Assembly (NCBI GenBank): GCA_036557405.1
Contig: DATBHO010000068.1
Location: 1-22,287 of the forward strand
Direction of reading: 5' to 3'
DNA: 22,287 nucleotides
Source: TA-21 sp036557405
GTDB lineage: Archaea; Thermoproteota; Nitrososphaeria; Nitrososphaerales; Nitrososphaeraceae
Positions 15,921-22,287 of this stretch are shown here, one piece after another. The notes below the pieces were generated by a model that searched no databases, was not told where the DNA came from, and saw only the letters and a program-made list of their open reading frames with translations. The position numbers were made by a program, and so were the translations under genes. How positions within the stretch are numbered: position 1 is the first letter of the stretch; each line of letters starts with the position of its first letter.

Positions 15921-16507
15921 CTTGATTAACTGATGCCTAGAATTGATAAAATGGATTCACCTAGCACACCAGATGTCAAAAGCAAATATGATAAAAATTC
16001 CAAAGTTTTTCTTTTGTAAAATATTGAAATTTTTAAAAAGTGGATCAGTATTATCTTAGAGCTACTGTTCATTACAGAAATACCTGACATTTGATGACGA
16101 CAAATTGTAATCTCTTGTTTGATGGGAGGCTCAAATTAGGGACTATGAACGGAGAAGCCAACCCGACCTCCCACCGGTGTACACTGGCAATTCTTCTTGA
16201 TAATACGTTAAAAGATTTTCGGATTCTTCTATTACCTCCCTGTTCGTTACTTTCAAAGGATTTTCCATTTTTCCAAGACTAAATTTATTTATCACATACT
16301 TTTCGCAAGATCTCTAATGTAGTATTCTCTTTTTCTTGTTGAATCACTATGGGTATTTGCGTCTTCGAGTAACGATTGTTCTGTATACAGAGAGAGAGAG
16401 TTTAACATAATTAAGATTTAATAGAATGTAATTTAATTAGAAAAAGCTGCTCTTAGAAGTTTAGTTGATGAAAAATAAGTTTAAAAACTGAGGGACTAGA
16501 TAGAGGT
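15921..16507. other. Gene-poor region with a GC-rich island and a GA repeat
   Basis: A GC-rich patch (16121-16190) has complementary arms TGGGAGG (16123-16129) and CCTCCCA (16167-16173), and a near-palindrome CCGGTGTACACTGG (16174-16187). A 63-codon TTG frame overlaps it, with no other support. (AG)6 occurs at 16389-16400. TTTAAAAA at 16480-16487 is the TATA box of the 16508 gene. Confidence 0.4.
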
Positions 16508-16903
16508 ATGGATGAATCAGTTCTAATATTACAAAAGATGCCTTTAGTGGCACTGATAGGTATGATGTTTTCATCAACTCTAGTTTTACAATGTTTAGGA
16601 GAGTTTGCTTTTGCATTGCCAATAAATAAACCACCTGTAATTGTTGTAACATCACCAGTGAAAGGCGAAATTAACCGAACTGTTAACATAAATGCATCGG
16701 TTTCGGATCCCGATGGTAATATAACTTCAATCATCTGGAATCAAGAAGATGAATTCCCTCCTGTAAATATGAATATATCGCATGACAAACAATCGATGTC
16801 ATTTATTCCTACCCAAAGTGTTAACCATATTTTTACTATAGAGGCAATCGATAATAGTGGATCCACTACTTCTACCTCAGTTGGAGTGAATGTTGGTCCA
16901 TGA
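16508..16903 (+). CDS. Secreted Ig/cadherin-like single-domain protein
   Basis: About 131 residues. A signal peptide covers residues about 8-36 (LVALIGMMFSSTLVLQCLGE, ending AFA). The mature ~95 residues form one beta-sandwich: KPPVIVVTSPVKGEINRTVN, INASVSDPDGNITSIIWNQ, then IFTIEAIDNSGSTTSTSVGV. The 'DPDGNI..i.W' and 'A.DN.G.T....v.V' pattern is that of PKD/Ig/cadherin-like modules in surface proteins. Several sequons (NRT, NAS, NIT, NIS). A role in surface binding is inferred. The TATA box is about 25 nt before the ATG at 16508, so a leaderless mRNA from that codon fits. Confidence 0.72.
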   Translation: MDESVLILQKMPLVALIGMMFSSTLVLQCLGEFAFALPINKPPVIVVTSPVKGEINRTVNINASVSDPDGNITSIIWNQEDEFPPVNMNISHDKQSMSFIPTQSVNHIFTIEAIDNSGSTTSTSVGVNVGP

Positions 16904-17207
16904 TTGCGCATTCACGGAATCTATAATGTCTCATTGGTCTGACTATAGGATCAAGAAATAAGAATAACTTATTTAATTAGTATCAATTTTGAAGCTTCAT
17001 TAACCTTGGATCACAGTGCACCATTCTTCCAAAGGATATTAATTGCTACTTTAAACACACTAACGGTTATCATGTTTTTAACGAAAGATGTAGAACAATG
17101 TTCTATGGCGACTCCTGACTAATATTAAATATTGAAATTTGTTGAATCACATTCCTGCGTTGAGGGCAATATTGAGCAACCAAATGGAAGAAATACAATA
17201 AGCATAG

Positions 17208-17581
17208 GTTCGGGCATCAGATTACTTGTCCACTGGACCCTTCAAGACTGTCAATGGCGGGGAAATAAAGAGTCCTGTTATAAGAGTTTCAATACCACTT
17301 TCTGAAGAAAAGACGTAAAAGACCTCAAAGTCGTTGCCATGGTTAAAGGCGACATCAAATCAAAGACAGTAGATGCAAAAAAGTAGCTCAAAGAATCTGA
17401 TGACAATACGATAGTTGTTCCGTTCCTTTTTGACAAATATCCTGAAATTGGACCCGTTCAAGAAGGGGATTTATTTTTTGCTTGTGTCTCAGCCAACGAG
17501 TTAATCCCACTCGAAGGAACAGAATGTGAACACAGAGTGATGTCACATTCTTTTCACGTACATAACACAGTGTCAAGATAA
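17208..17581 (+). pseudogene. Decayed gene with frameshift and internal stop
   Basis: Protein-like sequence runs in two frames. The first reads ASDYLSTGPFKTVNGGEIKS and PVIRVSIPLSEEK, then meets a stop near 17315. The second continues at 17315 with VKDLKVVAMVKGDIKSKTV, crosses a TAG at 17384-17386, and runs on through TIVVPFLFDKYPEIGPVQEG and GDLFFACVSANELIPLEGTE to a TAA at 17579-17581. It ends in a His-rich tail (MSHSFHVHN). No intact start is visible. I do not recognise the family. The parts fit one protein of about 120 residues broken by one frameshift and one nonsense change. Confidence 0.6.
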
Positions 17582-17643
17582 CATAATAGCTATTTATTAA
17601 ATCAGGTTGCTATGTTGTTGATAAAGAACATTAGCCGTATCAG

Positions 17644-17683
17644 TAATTTATGACTAATTAATTTATGACTAATTAATTTATGA
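17644..17683. repeat. 15-bp tandem repeat, about 2.7 copies
   Basis: TAATTTATGACTAAT is repeated head to tail two full times with a partial third copy ending in TAATTTATGA. The copies are identical, which suggests recent slippage. It is too short and unspaced to be a CRISPR. Confidence 0.8.
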
Positions 17684-17741
17684 ATGGGGATTTTGAGTAT
17701 AATTTGTAAATCCCTGTTGAAGTAACGGTTATTAGTTTGAG

Positions 17742-17794
17742 GCTGTAATCTTATTCCATGCTCCTAACGGCAAGGGTTCGTCGGCATGTACAGC
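17742..17794. ncRNA. Possible structured RNA (hairpin with two stacked stems)
   Basis: GCTGTA (17742-17747) pairs with TACAGC (17789-17794), and CATGC (17757-17761) pairs with GCATG (17784-17788). On the 3' side the two arms are adjacent, so they could stack into an 11-bp helix with a 9-nt bulge on the 5' side. The loop (TCCTAACGGCAAGGGTTCGT plus CG) is GC-richer than the surroundings. Strand and expression are unknown. Confidence 0.25.
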
Positions 17795-18070
17795 ATAAAC
17801 TTTACTCTAAACTGCTAATAAAATATATAATGAATGATTGAGACAGCAATCATATTAAAATCATATATTGATAAAGTGAAGACCTGAATTCGTTTAAACT
17901 GTATCAATAAAAATTATTCATAACTACCAACCCAAAAAATAAGTTGTTTTTATTGCACCCTCGCCAGATCCCTATTCTGGTTCATTTTCAGAGAATTAAT
18001 CATTAATTTTTTAAATATATATTATGAAGGAGGTGGCCAGATATGGAAATCAAAATGATTTACATTTATT

Positions 18071-18592
18071 TTATGAGTGCATCATTCCAAGAAAGAACCC
18101 GTCGACAGATTCTATTTTTCCAATCCAATAAGTTGTCCCTGCGGAGGGGAAAACATGGGACCCGTTGTAAATTTTTGTATTTCTCATAAATACATGATTA
18201 AATTCGAATTCGCCCCCTTCAAGTTCCTTCTGATTTATTGGCTCTATCTTGTCAAAGAGCATCTTGAATACTTCTTTGGCAGGAGAAGTATTTTCTGGAA
18301 GCGTAATTTCTTTGCCATGTGAAGCATTTTCTGGAGATTTATCAATTATTGCGTTAATGAATACTTTTCCAATTTCTTCGTAATAACGCTTCATCCCAAT
18401 CATCTTGCCTGATACAATTGTTCCATGGACGTTGAGAGTTATGTCTATTTCGCTCTTTTCGCTAGGATTTATAATACCTGCAAATATTTTTAGTAGTCCT
18501 ATACGTCCATCAAATTTACTCTTGTGGATGGAGTCAGAAGACATAACTATACAGTTTTTACTGTTCAGATTATCTAATTTAATATTACGCAT
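18071..18592 (-). CDS. GvpU-like protein (gas vesicle accessory family)
   Basis: About 173 residues, soluble. The layout and motifs match the GvpU family known from Bacillus megaterium gas vesicle clusters: a start strand pair EIDITLNVHGTIVSGKMIG ('...l.v.GtvisG.mis'), a helix GMKRYYEEIGKVFINAI, then FNHVFMRNTKIYNGSHVFP and YWIGKIESVDGFFLG, the diagnostic 'lkntkiy...' and 'W.Gkl..VdgFflG' end. An N-terminal extension of about 35 residues is extra. In Bacillus the protein affects gas vesicle clustering. No gvpA or other gvp gene is in this window, so it may do something else here, perhaps as an adaptor. The ATG is at 18592, with no strong TATA box. A TATA-like element and GGAGG on the opposite strand sit just past its stop. 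Confidence 0.72.
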   Translation of the reverse strand: MRNIKLDNLNSKNCIVMSSDSIHKSKFDGRIGLLKIFAGIINPSEKSEIDITLNVHGTIVSGKMIGMKRYYEEIGKVFINAIIDKSPENASHGKEITLPENTSPAKEVFKMLFDKIEPINQKELEGGEFEFNHVFMRNTKIYNGSHVFPSAGTTYWIGKIESVDGFFLGMMHS

Positions 18593-18854
18593 GAGGGTTT
18601 ATTGCCCACCTGAAAACATTTCACCTATGGTTCAGTAAAGAACGTTTCACAACCATTCTGGATCATTTGGAGATGGGAATTATATTCTCCCGTTCAATCG
18701 TGAATTCTCTTCAGAATGAGTCTAGTCAGCAAAACGCAGGAATAACATTCGAATACAAAAAATATCAAAGAATTGATAGTAGTAGGAAACACCTCTTACT
18801 AGGCTTAAAGTTCTGCTATCACCATATGTGACTCATGGCTAGGAAAATATTTGA

Positions 18855-19137
18855 ATGGGAGATTTTAAAATGAGTATTTTTCTTAATATTTCGCTATTGA
18901 GGCCCATTAGGTTACAAGCACACAAGGTGAAAAACCAAAATCCTCTTCGATATTATTATTATCAACGGAATAATTTTGGTAGTTTTATTGATGATGTACG
19001 GTGGCATATCATACACAGAAGGCGTGATGAAACAGTACTCCGCTCGTAGGGATAAGATTATTGCTTAGGAAAAACAGGGATTTTACACGGGTTCTGAAGA
19101 ATTTAAATTGGCACGATCCTTCTGTGATGTGAAATAA
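18855..19137 (+). pseudogene. Broken paralogue of the 11195-11503 membrane protein
   Basis: The plus strand encodes a relative of the 11195-11503 product but with two lesions. The frame opens with MGDFKMSIFLNISL at 18855. Near 18943-18950 the similar sequence moves to another frame, which then reads INGIILVVLLMMYGGISYTE followed by GVMK, matching VVLVMYVGILYTEGTMK. At 19066-19068 a TAG interrupts it, and it continues EKQGFYTGSEEFKLARSFC to a TAA at 19135-19137, matching QKGMYSGPEQFKLALSYC. Both the helix and the C-terminal motif remain recognisable, so decay is recent. The gene at 19151 starts 14 nt after its end and may once have been co-transcribed with it. Confidence 0.75.
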
Positions 19138-19150
19138 GAGTTGAAATAAA

Positions 19151-19411
19151 ATGGGTAGAAATATTCTAATCGTTTCTATCCTCGTAGCTCTGATGGTCAT
19201 TATTCTTAGCTTAATAGTTATGCAGAACAAGTTGGTTCCTGATGCAAAATTGCCCAATATCATTAATTCGACAAACCATGAAAACCTGATAAATACAAAT
19301 CCAATCCATCAAGATACAGAGAGAGCCACAACATTAGATCCGAACGAGAATATCGGTAGTATTGCAAGCTTACCGAATAAATGCTTAGGTTCAGCACTTT
19401 GTCCAGACTAG
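19151..19411 (+). CDS. Small membrane-anchored protein with extracellular tail
   Basis: About 86 residues. One N-terminal transmembrane helix (ILIVSILVALMVIILSLIVM) precedes a polar tail of about 60 residues ending in NKCLGSALCPD, with two cysteines that could pair. One sequon (NST). The tail has no recognisable domain. It lies directly after the broken gene at 18855-19137 and has no good TATA box of its own, so it may depend on that gene's old promoter. Confidence 0.55.
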   Translation: MGRNILIVSILVALMVIILSLIVMQNKLVPDAKLPNIINSTNHENLINTNPIHQDTERATTLDPNENIGSIASLPNKCLGSALCPD

Positions 19412-19519
19412 TATAGTTCATTGAGAGGAATCTTAAAAATTATCACCATCTCCAAATTGCTATCTAGCGTCCAGGTAATTTGCATATCGTAGCTAGATTA
19501 AAATAAGAAGAAAAGATGA

Positions 19520-19846
19520 TTGAAAATTAACAAAGATGCACAATTAGAAATAAACAACCGATGGGCTCTTGATCGTTACTTGTTGAGTGTACAATCAATC
19601 CAACTATTCCCATCAGTTGCTTCTGGTTGCGTTGATCCGTGCTGTACGACAAAGTATAAAAATGGTGTAGATACTATTTTCTATAAGATTCTCTTTCAGA
19701 ACGATCTAAATGCATTCAGACGGGATTTTGTAAATCGACAAATTTATACTGCTGGAATTATTTCAAATTCAAAAGAGAGTATCTTAGAACGGAACAGAAC
19801 GCAAAACGGTATATCTCACTTGAGTGAGGTTTCAATAATTGAGTAA
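19520..19846 (+). CDS. Hypothetical protein, uncertain start
   Basis: About 108 residues from a TTG at 19520; an ATG four nucleotides earlier runs into a stop after four codons. The sequence has a helical first half (AQLEINNRWALDRYLLSVQS), a Cys motif GCVDPCCTTKY near residues 36-46, and a charged second half (FQNDLNAFRRDFVNRQIYTA). No signal peptide. The three close cysteines could bind metal. The family is unknown. A TTAAAAT element lies shortly upstream but not at the ideal distance. This could be a 3' remnant of a longer gene, since the start is weak. Confidence 0.4.
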   Translation: MKINKDAQLEINNRWALDRYLLSVQSIQLFPSVASGCVDPCCTTKYKNGVDTIFYKILFQNDLNAFRRDFVNRQIYTAGIISNSKESILERNRTQNGISHLSEVSIIE

Positions 19847-20040
19847 TTTGTCAGATTTATTCTTCGATATCTGGTTTATTTTAAATCCTGAATACTATTT
19901 CGTGAAAGGATAAAGACGCTCTAAAAATGGACTCTTTTTTTTAAAATCTAAACCATTTGGAGAAAACAAGTTAATAAAAACGTCGTGTTTTGAGCTAAGG
20001 TAGAATTTGGGCCTTAAATACAGAAGAGATTTAATATTAC

Positions 20041-20080
20041 TATATAACACACTATAACACTTTATAGTACTTTGTAACGC
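20041..20080. repeat. Four imperfect 10-bp tandem repeats upstream of a promoter
   Basis: Consecutive 10-mers are TATATAACAC, ACTATAACAC, TTTATAGTAC and TTTGTAACGC; each shares 7 or 8 of 10 bases with the first. The 10-bp period puts each copy on the same face of the helix. They end 8 nt before the TATA box at 20089-20097, the place for an upstream activator or repressor array. Confidence 0.5.
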
Positions 20081-20088
20081 CACCTTTC

Positions 20089-20097
20089 ATATAATAT
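20089..20097 (+). promoter_or_regulatory. TATA box for the small zinc-like/TPR operon
   Basis: CATATAATA is centred about 23 nt before the ATG at 20116, fitting a leaderless transcript. Confidence 0.5.
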
Positions 20098-20115
20098 CGT
20101 GCATACTTGACTGTC

Positions 20116-20280
20116 ATGAAGAGTGGTAGATTTTGTGATTTGTGTAGGAAAGAAATCACTATCAGTAATATGATACCTATTGAAATTCAAGGAGAAAATT
20201 ACGTTTTTGATAGTGATGATTGCATCAGAATATTTCAGAAGTTAAATGCCATTTATGGGAATATTCTCATTGAAAAATAA
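20116..20280 (+). CDS. 54-aa TRASH/YHS-like metal-binding protein
   Basis: A short gene of 54 codons: MKSGRFCDLCRKEITISNMI opens it, followed by a strand pair PIEIQGENYVFDSDDCIRIF. Cys7-x2-Cys10 plus Cys36, with 'y.F.s..C...F' spacing, is the layout of TRASH/YHS modules, which bind Zn or other metals. The usual fourth ligand position ('FCS') is Asp/Ser here, so three Cys plus perhaps Asp or His would coordinate. The stop codon TAA at 20278-20280 shares its last A with the ATG of the TPR gene, so the two are translationally coupled. It is cytoplasmic. A metal sensor or chaperone role is inferred. Confidence 0.65.
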   Translation: MKSGRFCDLCRKEITISNMIPIEIQGENYVFDSDDCIRIFQKLNAIYGNILIEK

Positions 20281-20873
20281 TGGTATATTTGGTGGTAACG
20301 GAGAGAACAAATTTGAATAACAAACTTGAAAATAATCGCGTAAGGAATGGAATTAGTATATTTCTTGCGCCGATTCTTGTGCTATCTTTAACCACAATCG
20401 TAAGTACCTTGACATCACTTCCTAGTTTTCTGACAGTAGTTTATGCTTCACAAGTTGAAATTATGTATCCAAAGGATATTACGTGGTATGATAAAGCACT
20501 GACGGTAAATCAAAACAACGTTCCCGCACTGGTCCAAAAGGGTACTGATCTTGTAAACGAAGATAAGGCTCAACAGGCGATAATATGGCTTGATAAAGCT
20601 CTGAAAATTGATCCAACAAACCAAATGGCACTTCTGAGCGAGGGACGTGCACTGAAAGACCTGGGTCAATATCAAGAAGCAATTCTGATGTATAATAGAG
20701 TACTTGCAATAGACCCAAGCGATTTGTATGCTATAGGAGGTAAAGCAGACTCTCTATATGCTTCGGGTCAACATCAGCTGGCTTTAGCATTGATTGGTAA
20801 GGAACTTCAAATTGATCCAAGTTATGGAAAAGTTCTGCAAATCAAAGAGATGGTAGAACATCCTACAGACTAG
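20280..20873 (+). CDS. Membrane-anchored TPR protein
   Basis: About 197 residues. An N-terminal polar stretch is followed by a hydrophobic segment (about 27-53, FLAPILVLSLTTIVSTLTSL) acting as anchor or signal. Then come about three tetratricopeptide repeats (about 65-180): ALVQKGTDLVNEDKAQQAII, WLDKALKIDPTNQMALLSEG, ALKDLGQYQEAILMYNRVLA and GKADSLYASGQHQLALALIG, each with the 'G..l...g...eAi..~~kal.idP' pattern. TPR arrays mediate protein contacts, here on the outer face if the anchor is N-in. Its ATG overlaps the stop of the 54-residue TRASH-like gene by one base, so both are read from one mRNA. Confidence 0.8.
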   Translation: MVYLVVTERTNLNNKLENNRVRNGISIFLAPILVLSLTTIVSTLTSLPSFLTVVYASQVEIMYPKDITWYDKALTVNQNNVPALVQKGTDLVNEDKAQQAIIWLDKALKIDPTNQMALLSEGRALKDLGQYQEAILMYNRVLAIDPSDLYAIGGKADSLYASGQHQLALALIGKELQIDPSYGKVLQIKEMVEHPTD

Positions 20874-21084
20874 TTCCGAAATCAATACCCTATCATCCTT
20901 TCATCGTAATGTTGAAATCTTCGCACAGAATCTTAATGCAGCCCCAAAAAATGACATTCCATAATTTATTTATGTAAAAATCTAGAATCAATCTGTTATG
21001 GAGATCTGGTAATTAAGTCGCCGTAAAAAGCACAGTTTTAGTTGTTTCTGCCGAATAGTATACATATATAACTTTATTCATCCG

Positions 21085-21342
21085 TTATAAAATGTGTTCT
21101 ACAGCCTTCTGAACGTCTCCTGCATCTATCACATCTCCTTCAATCATTGCCTCTAGTAATCTTAACACGATCAATTCTCCAGTTGCTCCGGCAATTGTAT
21201 GTGGAATTACAACACAAACATCATCTACAATTACAGTAACTTCATCATCAGCTGCTCCGCTCCAATCTCTGGGGATACTTATGTAAAGGTTGTCACTGTC
21301 AGTTTTGTCATGGGGATTTTGGTATAAGATTCTAGCCAACAA
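21085..21342 (-). CDS. Small acidic cytoplasmic hypothetical protein
   Basis: About 85 residues with no membrane segment and a strongly acidic centre (AADDEVTVIVDDVCVVIP). The order is strand-strand (LYISIPRDW, VTVIVDD), a short loop, and two C-terminal helices (ATGELIVLRLLEAMIEGDVI, AGDVQKAVEHIL). I do not recognise the family. No ATG exists before residue 66. A TTG at 21342 lies about 23 nt after a TTTAAG element (minus strand, 21362-21367), which supports a leaderless mRNA with a TTG start. The in-frame TTG just before it is an alternative. Confidence 0.6.
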   Translation of the reverse strand: MLARILYQNPHDKTDSDNLYISIPRDWSGAADDEVTVIVDDVCVVIPHTIAGATGELIVLRLLEAMIEGDVIDAGDVQKAVEHIL

Positions 21343-21713
21343 AAAGACTCTATTTCGGTACCTTAAATGCTTACTGCCTGATTATATAACTATTGTACGA
21401 TGGTGGGATTAACTTGTCATTTCACAATAACAGTGAAGTTGCAAAAAAATGAATTCTATTAACTCAAAAGCAAATCAAGCCATTTTTGATTCGCAATGGT
21501 TGATAATTTTTCCAAGTCAAAATAAATTGCATGGAAACTCCAATAGAATTATGATCAACTTAGCACTTAAAAATGTGTGCAAATACAGTATTTTAGATTA
21601 GTTGTGGGAATTTTTTCAAGTCGTAGCACTTAAGAAACATAGCACTTGAGGATCAATTTTCATCGCAAATTTAAATAGGCTTTTATAATACCTATTTATA
21701 ATTTTTTTGGACG
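21343..21713. promoter_or_regulatory. Divergent promoter region with TAGCACTT repeats
   Basis: The octamer TAGCACTT occurs at 21561-21568, 21624-21631 and 21640-21647, all in the same direction; the last two start 16 nt apart and end 33 nt before the TATA box (TTTTATAATA, 21681-21690) of the 49-residue gene. The minus-strand TATA-like element of the 21085 gene is at 21362-21367. An unsupported 50-codon frame lies at 21449-21601. Confidence 0.4.
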
Positions 21714-21863
21714 ATGAAGCATCAGCGAAGAGTGGGTGAATTAATTACAATCTGTTGTGGAATAGGCATGGCAATTGGAGGAGTATTTGTCAATGTACCA
21801 CCAGTTGCTTATAGTGGCCTCTGCATCATGGGTCTTGGAGTAATCTCTGTATTCTGGAGATAA
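21714..21863 (+). CDS. 49-aa two-helix membrane protein
   Basis: A short gene of 49 codons: a basic start (MKHQRR) and two hydrophobic helices, ELITICCGIGMAIGGVFV and SGLCIMGLGVISVFW, joined by a short NVPPVAY turn. Several Gly and Cys residues lie inside the helices. A TATA box sits 28 nt before the ATG and a T8 run at 21866-21873 immediately follows the stop, so it is neatly bounded as a transcription unit. The function is unknown. Because the promoter, start and terminator all fit, I consider it real. Confidence 0.65.
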   Translation: MKHQRRVGELITICCGIGMAIGGVFVNVPPVAYSGLCIMGLGVISVFWR

Positions 21864-21865
21864 GG

Positions 21866-21873
21866 TTTTTTTT
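21866..21873 (+). terminator. Oligo-T terminator
   Basis: T8 three nucleotides after the stop of the 49-residue gene, with a further T5 a few bases on. Archaeal RNA polymerase terminates at such runs. Confidence 0.5.
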
Positions 21874-22193
21874 GATATTTTTGCAAGTTATTGAGTCATT
21901 GACTAATAATAATCGTAATTACTCTCTAGTAGATTGAATCAGTGTCTTGGCCAGATCCCAACTCAATTACTTTGCGTTGAACTTTTCTATAAAAAAGAAA
22001 AATTGTGACATTTTTTACATCGTAAGAAATGTTCAACCACATTATCTTGCTGAGATTTACAGTTCCCTTAATAATCCATGGTATCTCATCAACCAACAAA
22101 TAGACGATAGATAAATTATTACTAAAACTCTTAAGTGTAAAAACAGCAAATAATACAGGTTACTTGACGGGGGTAGAGATTGTTGATGTTACT
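21874..22193. other. Gene-free region before the last partial gene
   Basis: AT-rich. No convincing frame, repeat or RNA structure on either strand. A weak AAATAATAC element near 22148 may serve the gene starting at 22194. Confidence 0.35.
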
Positions 22194-22287
22194 ATGTCTT
22201 TTAAATCAATATTTAGTTTACTCTTTGGGATAAATTTTAATATTTTTTTGGCTTTTGTTATGTCTGCACAACTTGCTTTAATATCCG
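22194..22287 (+). CDS. Start of an exported or membrane protein, cut by the window end
   Basis: Thirty-one codons remain open to the window edge: MSFKSIFSLLFGINFNIFLA, then FVMSAQLALIS. A Lys near the start followed by a long hydrophobic run resembles a signal peptide or first membrane helix. A purine-rich GGGGTAGAG lies about 16 nt upstream. The family cannot be told from this much. Confidence 0.45.
   Translation, partial: MSFKSIFSLLFGINFNIFLAFVMSAQLALIS

Larger units (their letters stand above)
16904..18070. other. Long region without an intact gene
   Basis: Contents: a decayed gene (17208-17581), a 15-bp tandem repeat (17644-17683), a possible structured RNA (17742-17794), and a TATA-like element with a GGAGG stretch near 18009-18036 pointing into the 3' end of the GvpU-like gene. 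The rest is AT-rich with no coding signal. Confidence 0.45.

Noticed and set aside
16091..16282. 63-codon TTG-started frame
   Set aside because: No promoter at the right distance, no recognisable domain, and it overlaps a GC-rich island that alone can keep a frame open.
17644..17683. Tandem repeat as a mini CRISPR
   Set aside because: The copies are contiguous 15-mers with no spacers, and no cas genes are nearby.
19066..19068. TAG inside a conserved frame as a possible pyrrolysine codon
   Set aside because: The same gene copy also has a frameshift, a second copy is intact, and no pyrrolysine genes are seen here. Decay explains it more simply.
21449..21601. 50-codon frame between divergent genes
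   Set aside because: Low-complexity Asn/Ser/Ile composition, no promoter element at a fitting distance, and it overlaps one of the repeated octamers.

Overview
The window looks like part of an ammonia-oxidising archaeon (Nitrososphaeria/Thaumarchaeota, probably a soil type related to Nitrososphaera or Nitrosocosmicus). This is an inference. It rests on AT-rich DNA, archaeal TATA boxes about 23-28 nt before many start codons, a DUF355-type adenosine-specific kinase, a two-domain multicopper oxidase fused to a plastocyanin-like domain, and many small secreted proteins rich in Asn-X-Ser/Thr sequons. I see no rRNA, tRNA, CRISPR array, intact insertion sequence or phage module.

Layout. 1-2.6 kb: adenosine-specific kinase, a short anchored protein, a four-helix membrane protein whose promoter lies inside an inverted repeat, and a small winged-helix-like protein. 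2.7-5.7 kb: the copper oxidase, read divergently from the winged-helix gene, then a CatE-like ring-cleavage dioxygenase/glyoxalase-fold protein and a secreted Asn-rich protein. 6.0-8.1 kb: a SET-domain protein with PAS-like N-terminal regions and a helical protein. 8.1-8.6 kb: a scar joining two gene fragments, one of them a diverged copy of the membrane protein at 1.5 kb. 8.7-16.9 kb: mostly exported proteins (CHRD, FxLYD-like, Ig-like) and an anchored PQQ-type sugar dehydrogenase. 16.9-19.1 kb: a long gene-poor stretch holding a decayed gene, a tandem repeat, a possible structured RNA, an orphan GvpU-like gene and a broken paralogue of the 11.2 kb gene. 19.1-22.3 kb: small anchored or hypothetical proteins, a two-gene operon of a three-Cys TRASH/YHS-like protein and an anchored TPR protein, a 49-residue membrane protein and the start of a further gene.

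The window does not form one pathway. Its common theme is the cell surface: copper redox proteins, a sugar dehydrogenase and many anchored or secreted glycoprotein-like products, mostly in single-gene units with their own promoters. Three decayed genes and one segmental duplication suggest an accessory region in flux. The best leads for something undescribed are the PAS-like/SET protein, the TRASH-TPR operon behind four 10-bp repeats, the operator-like repeat around the 1.5 kb gene's TATA box, and the orphan GvpU homologue.
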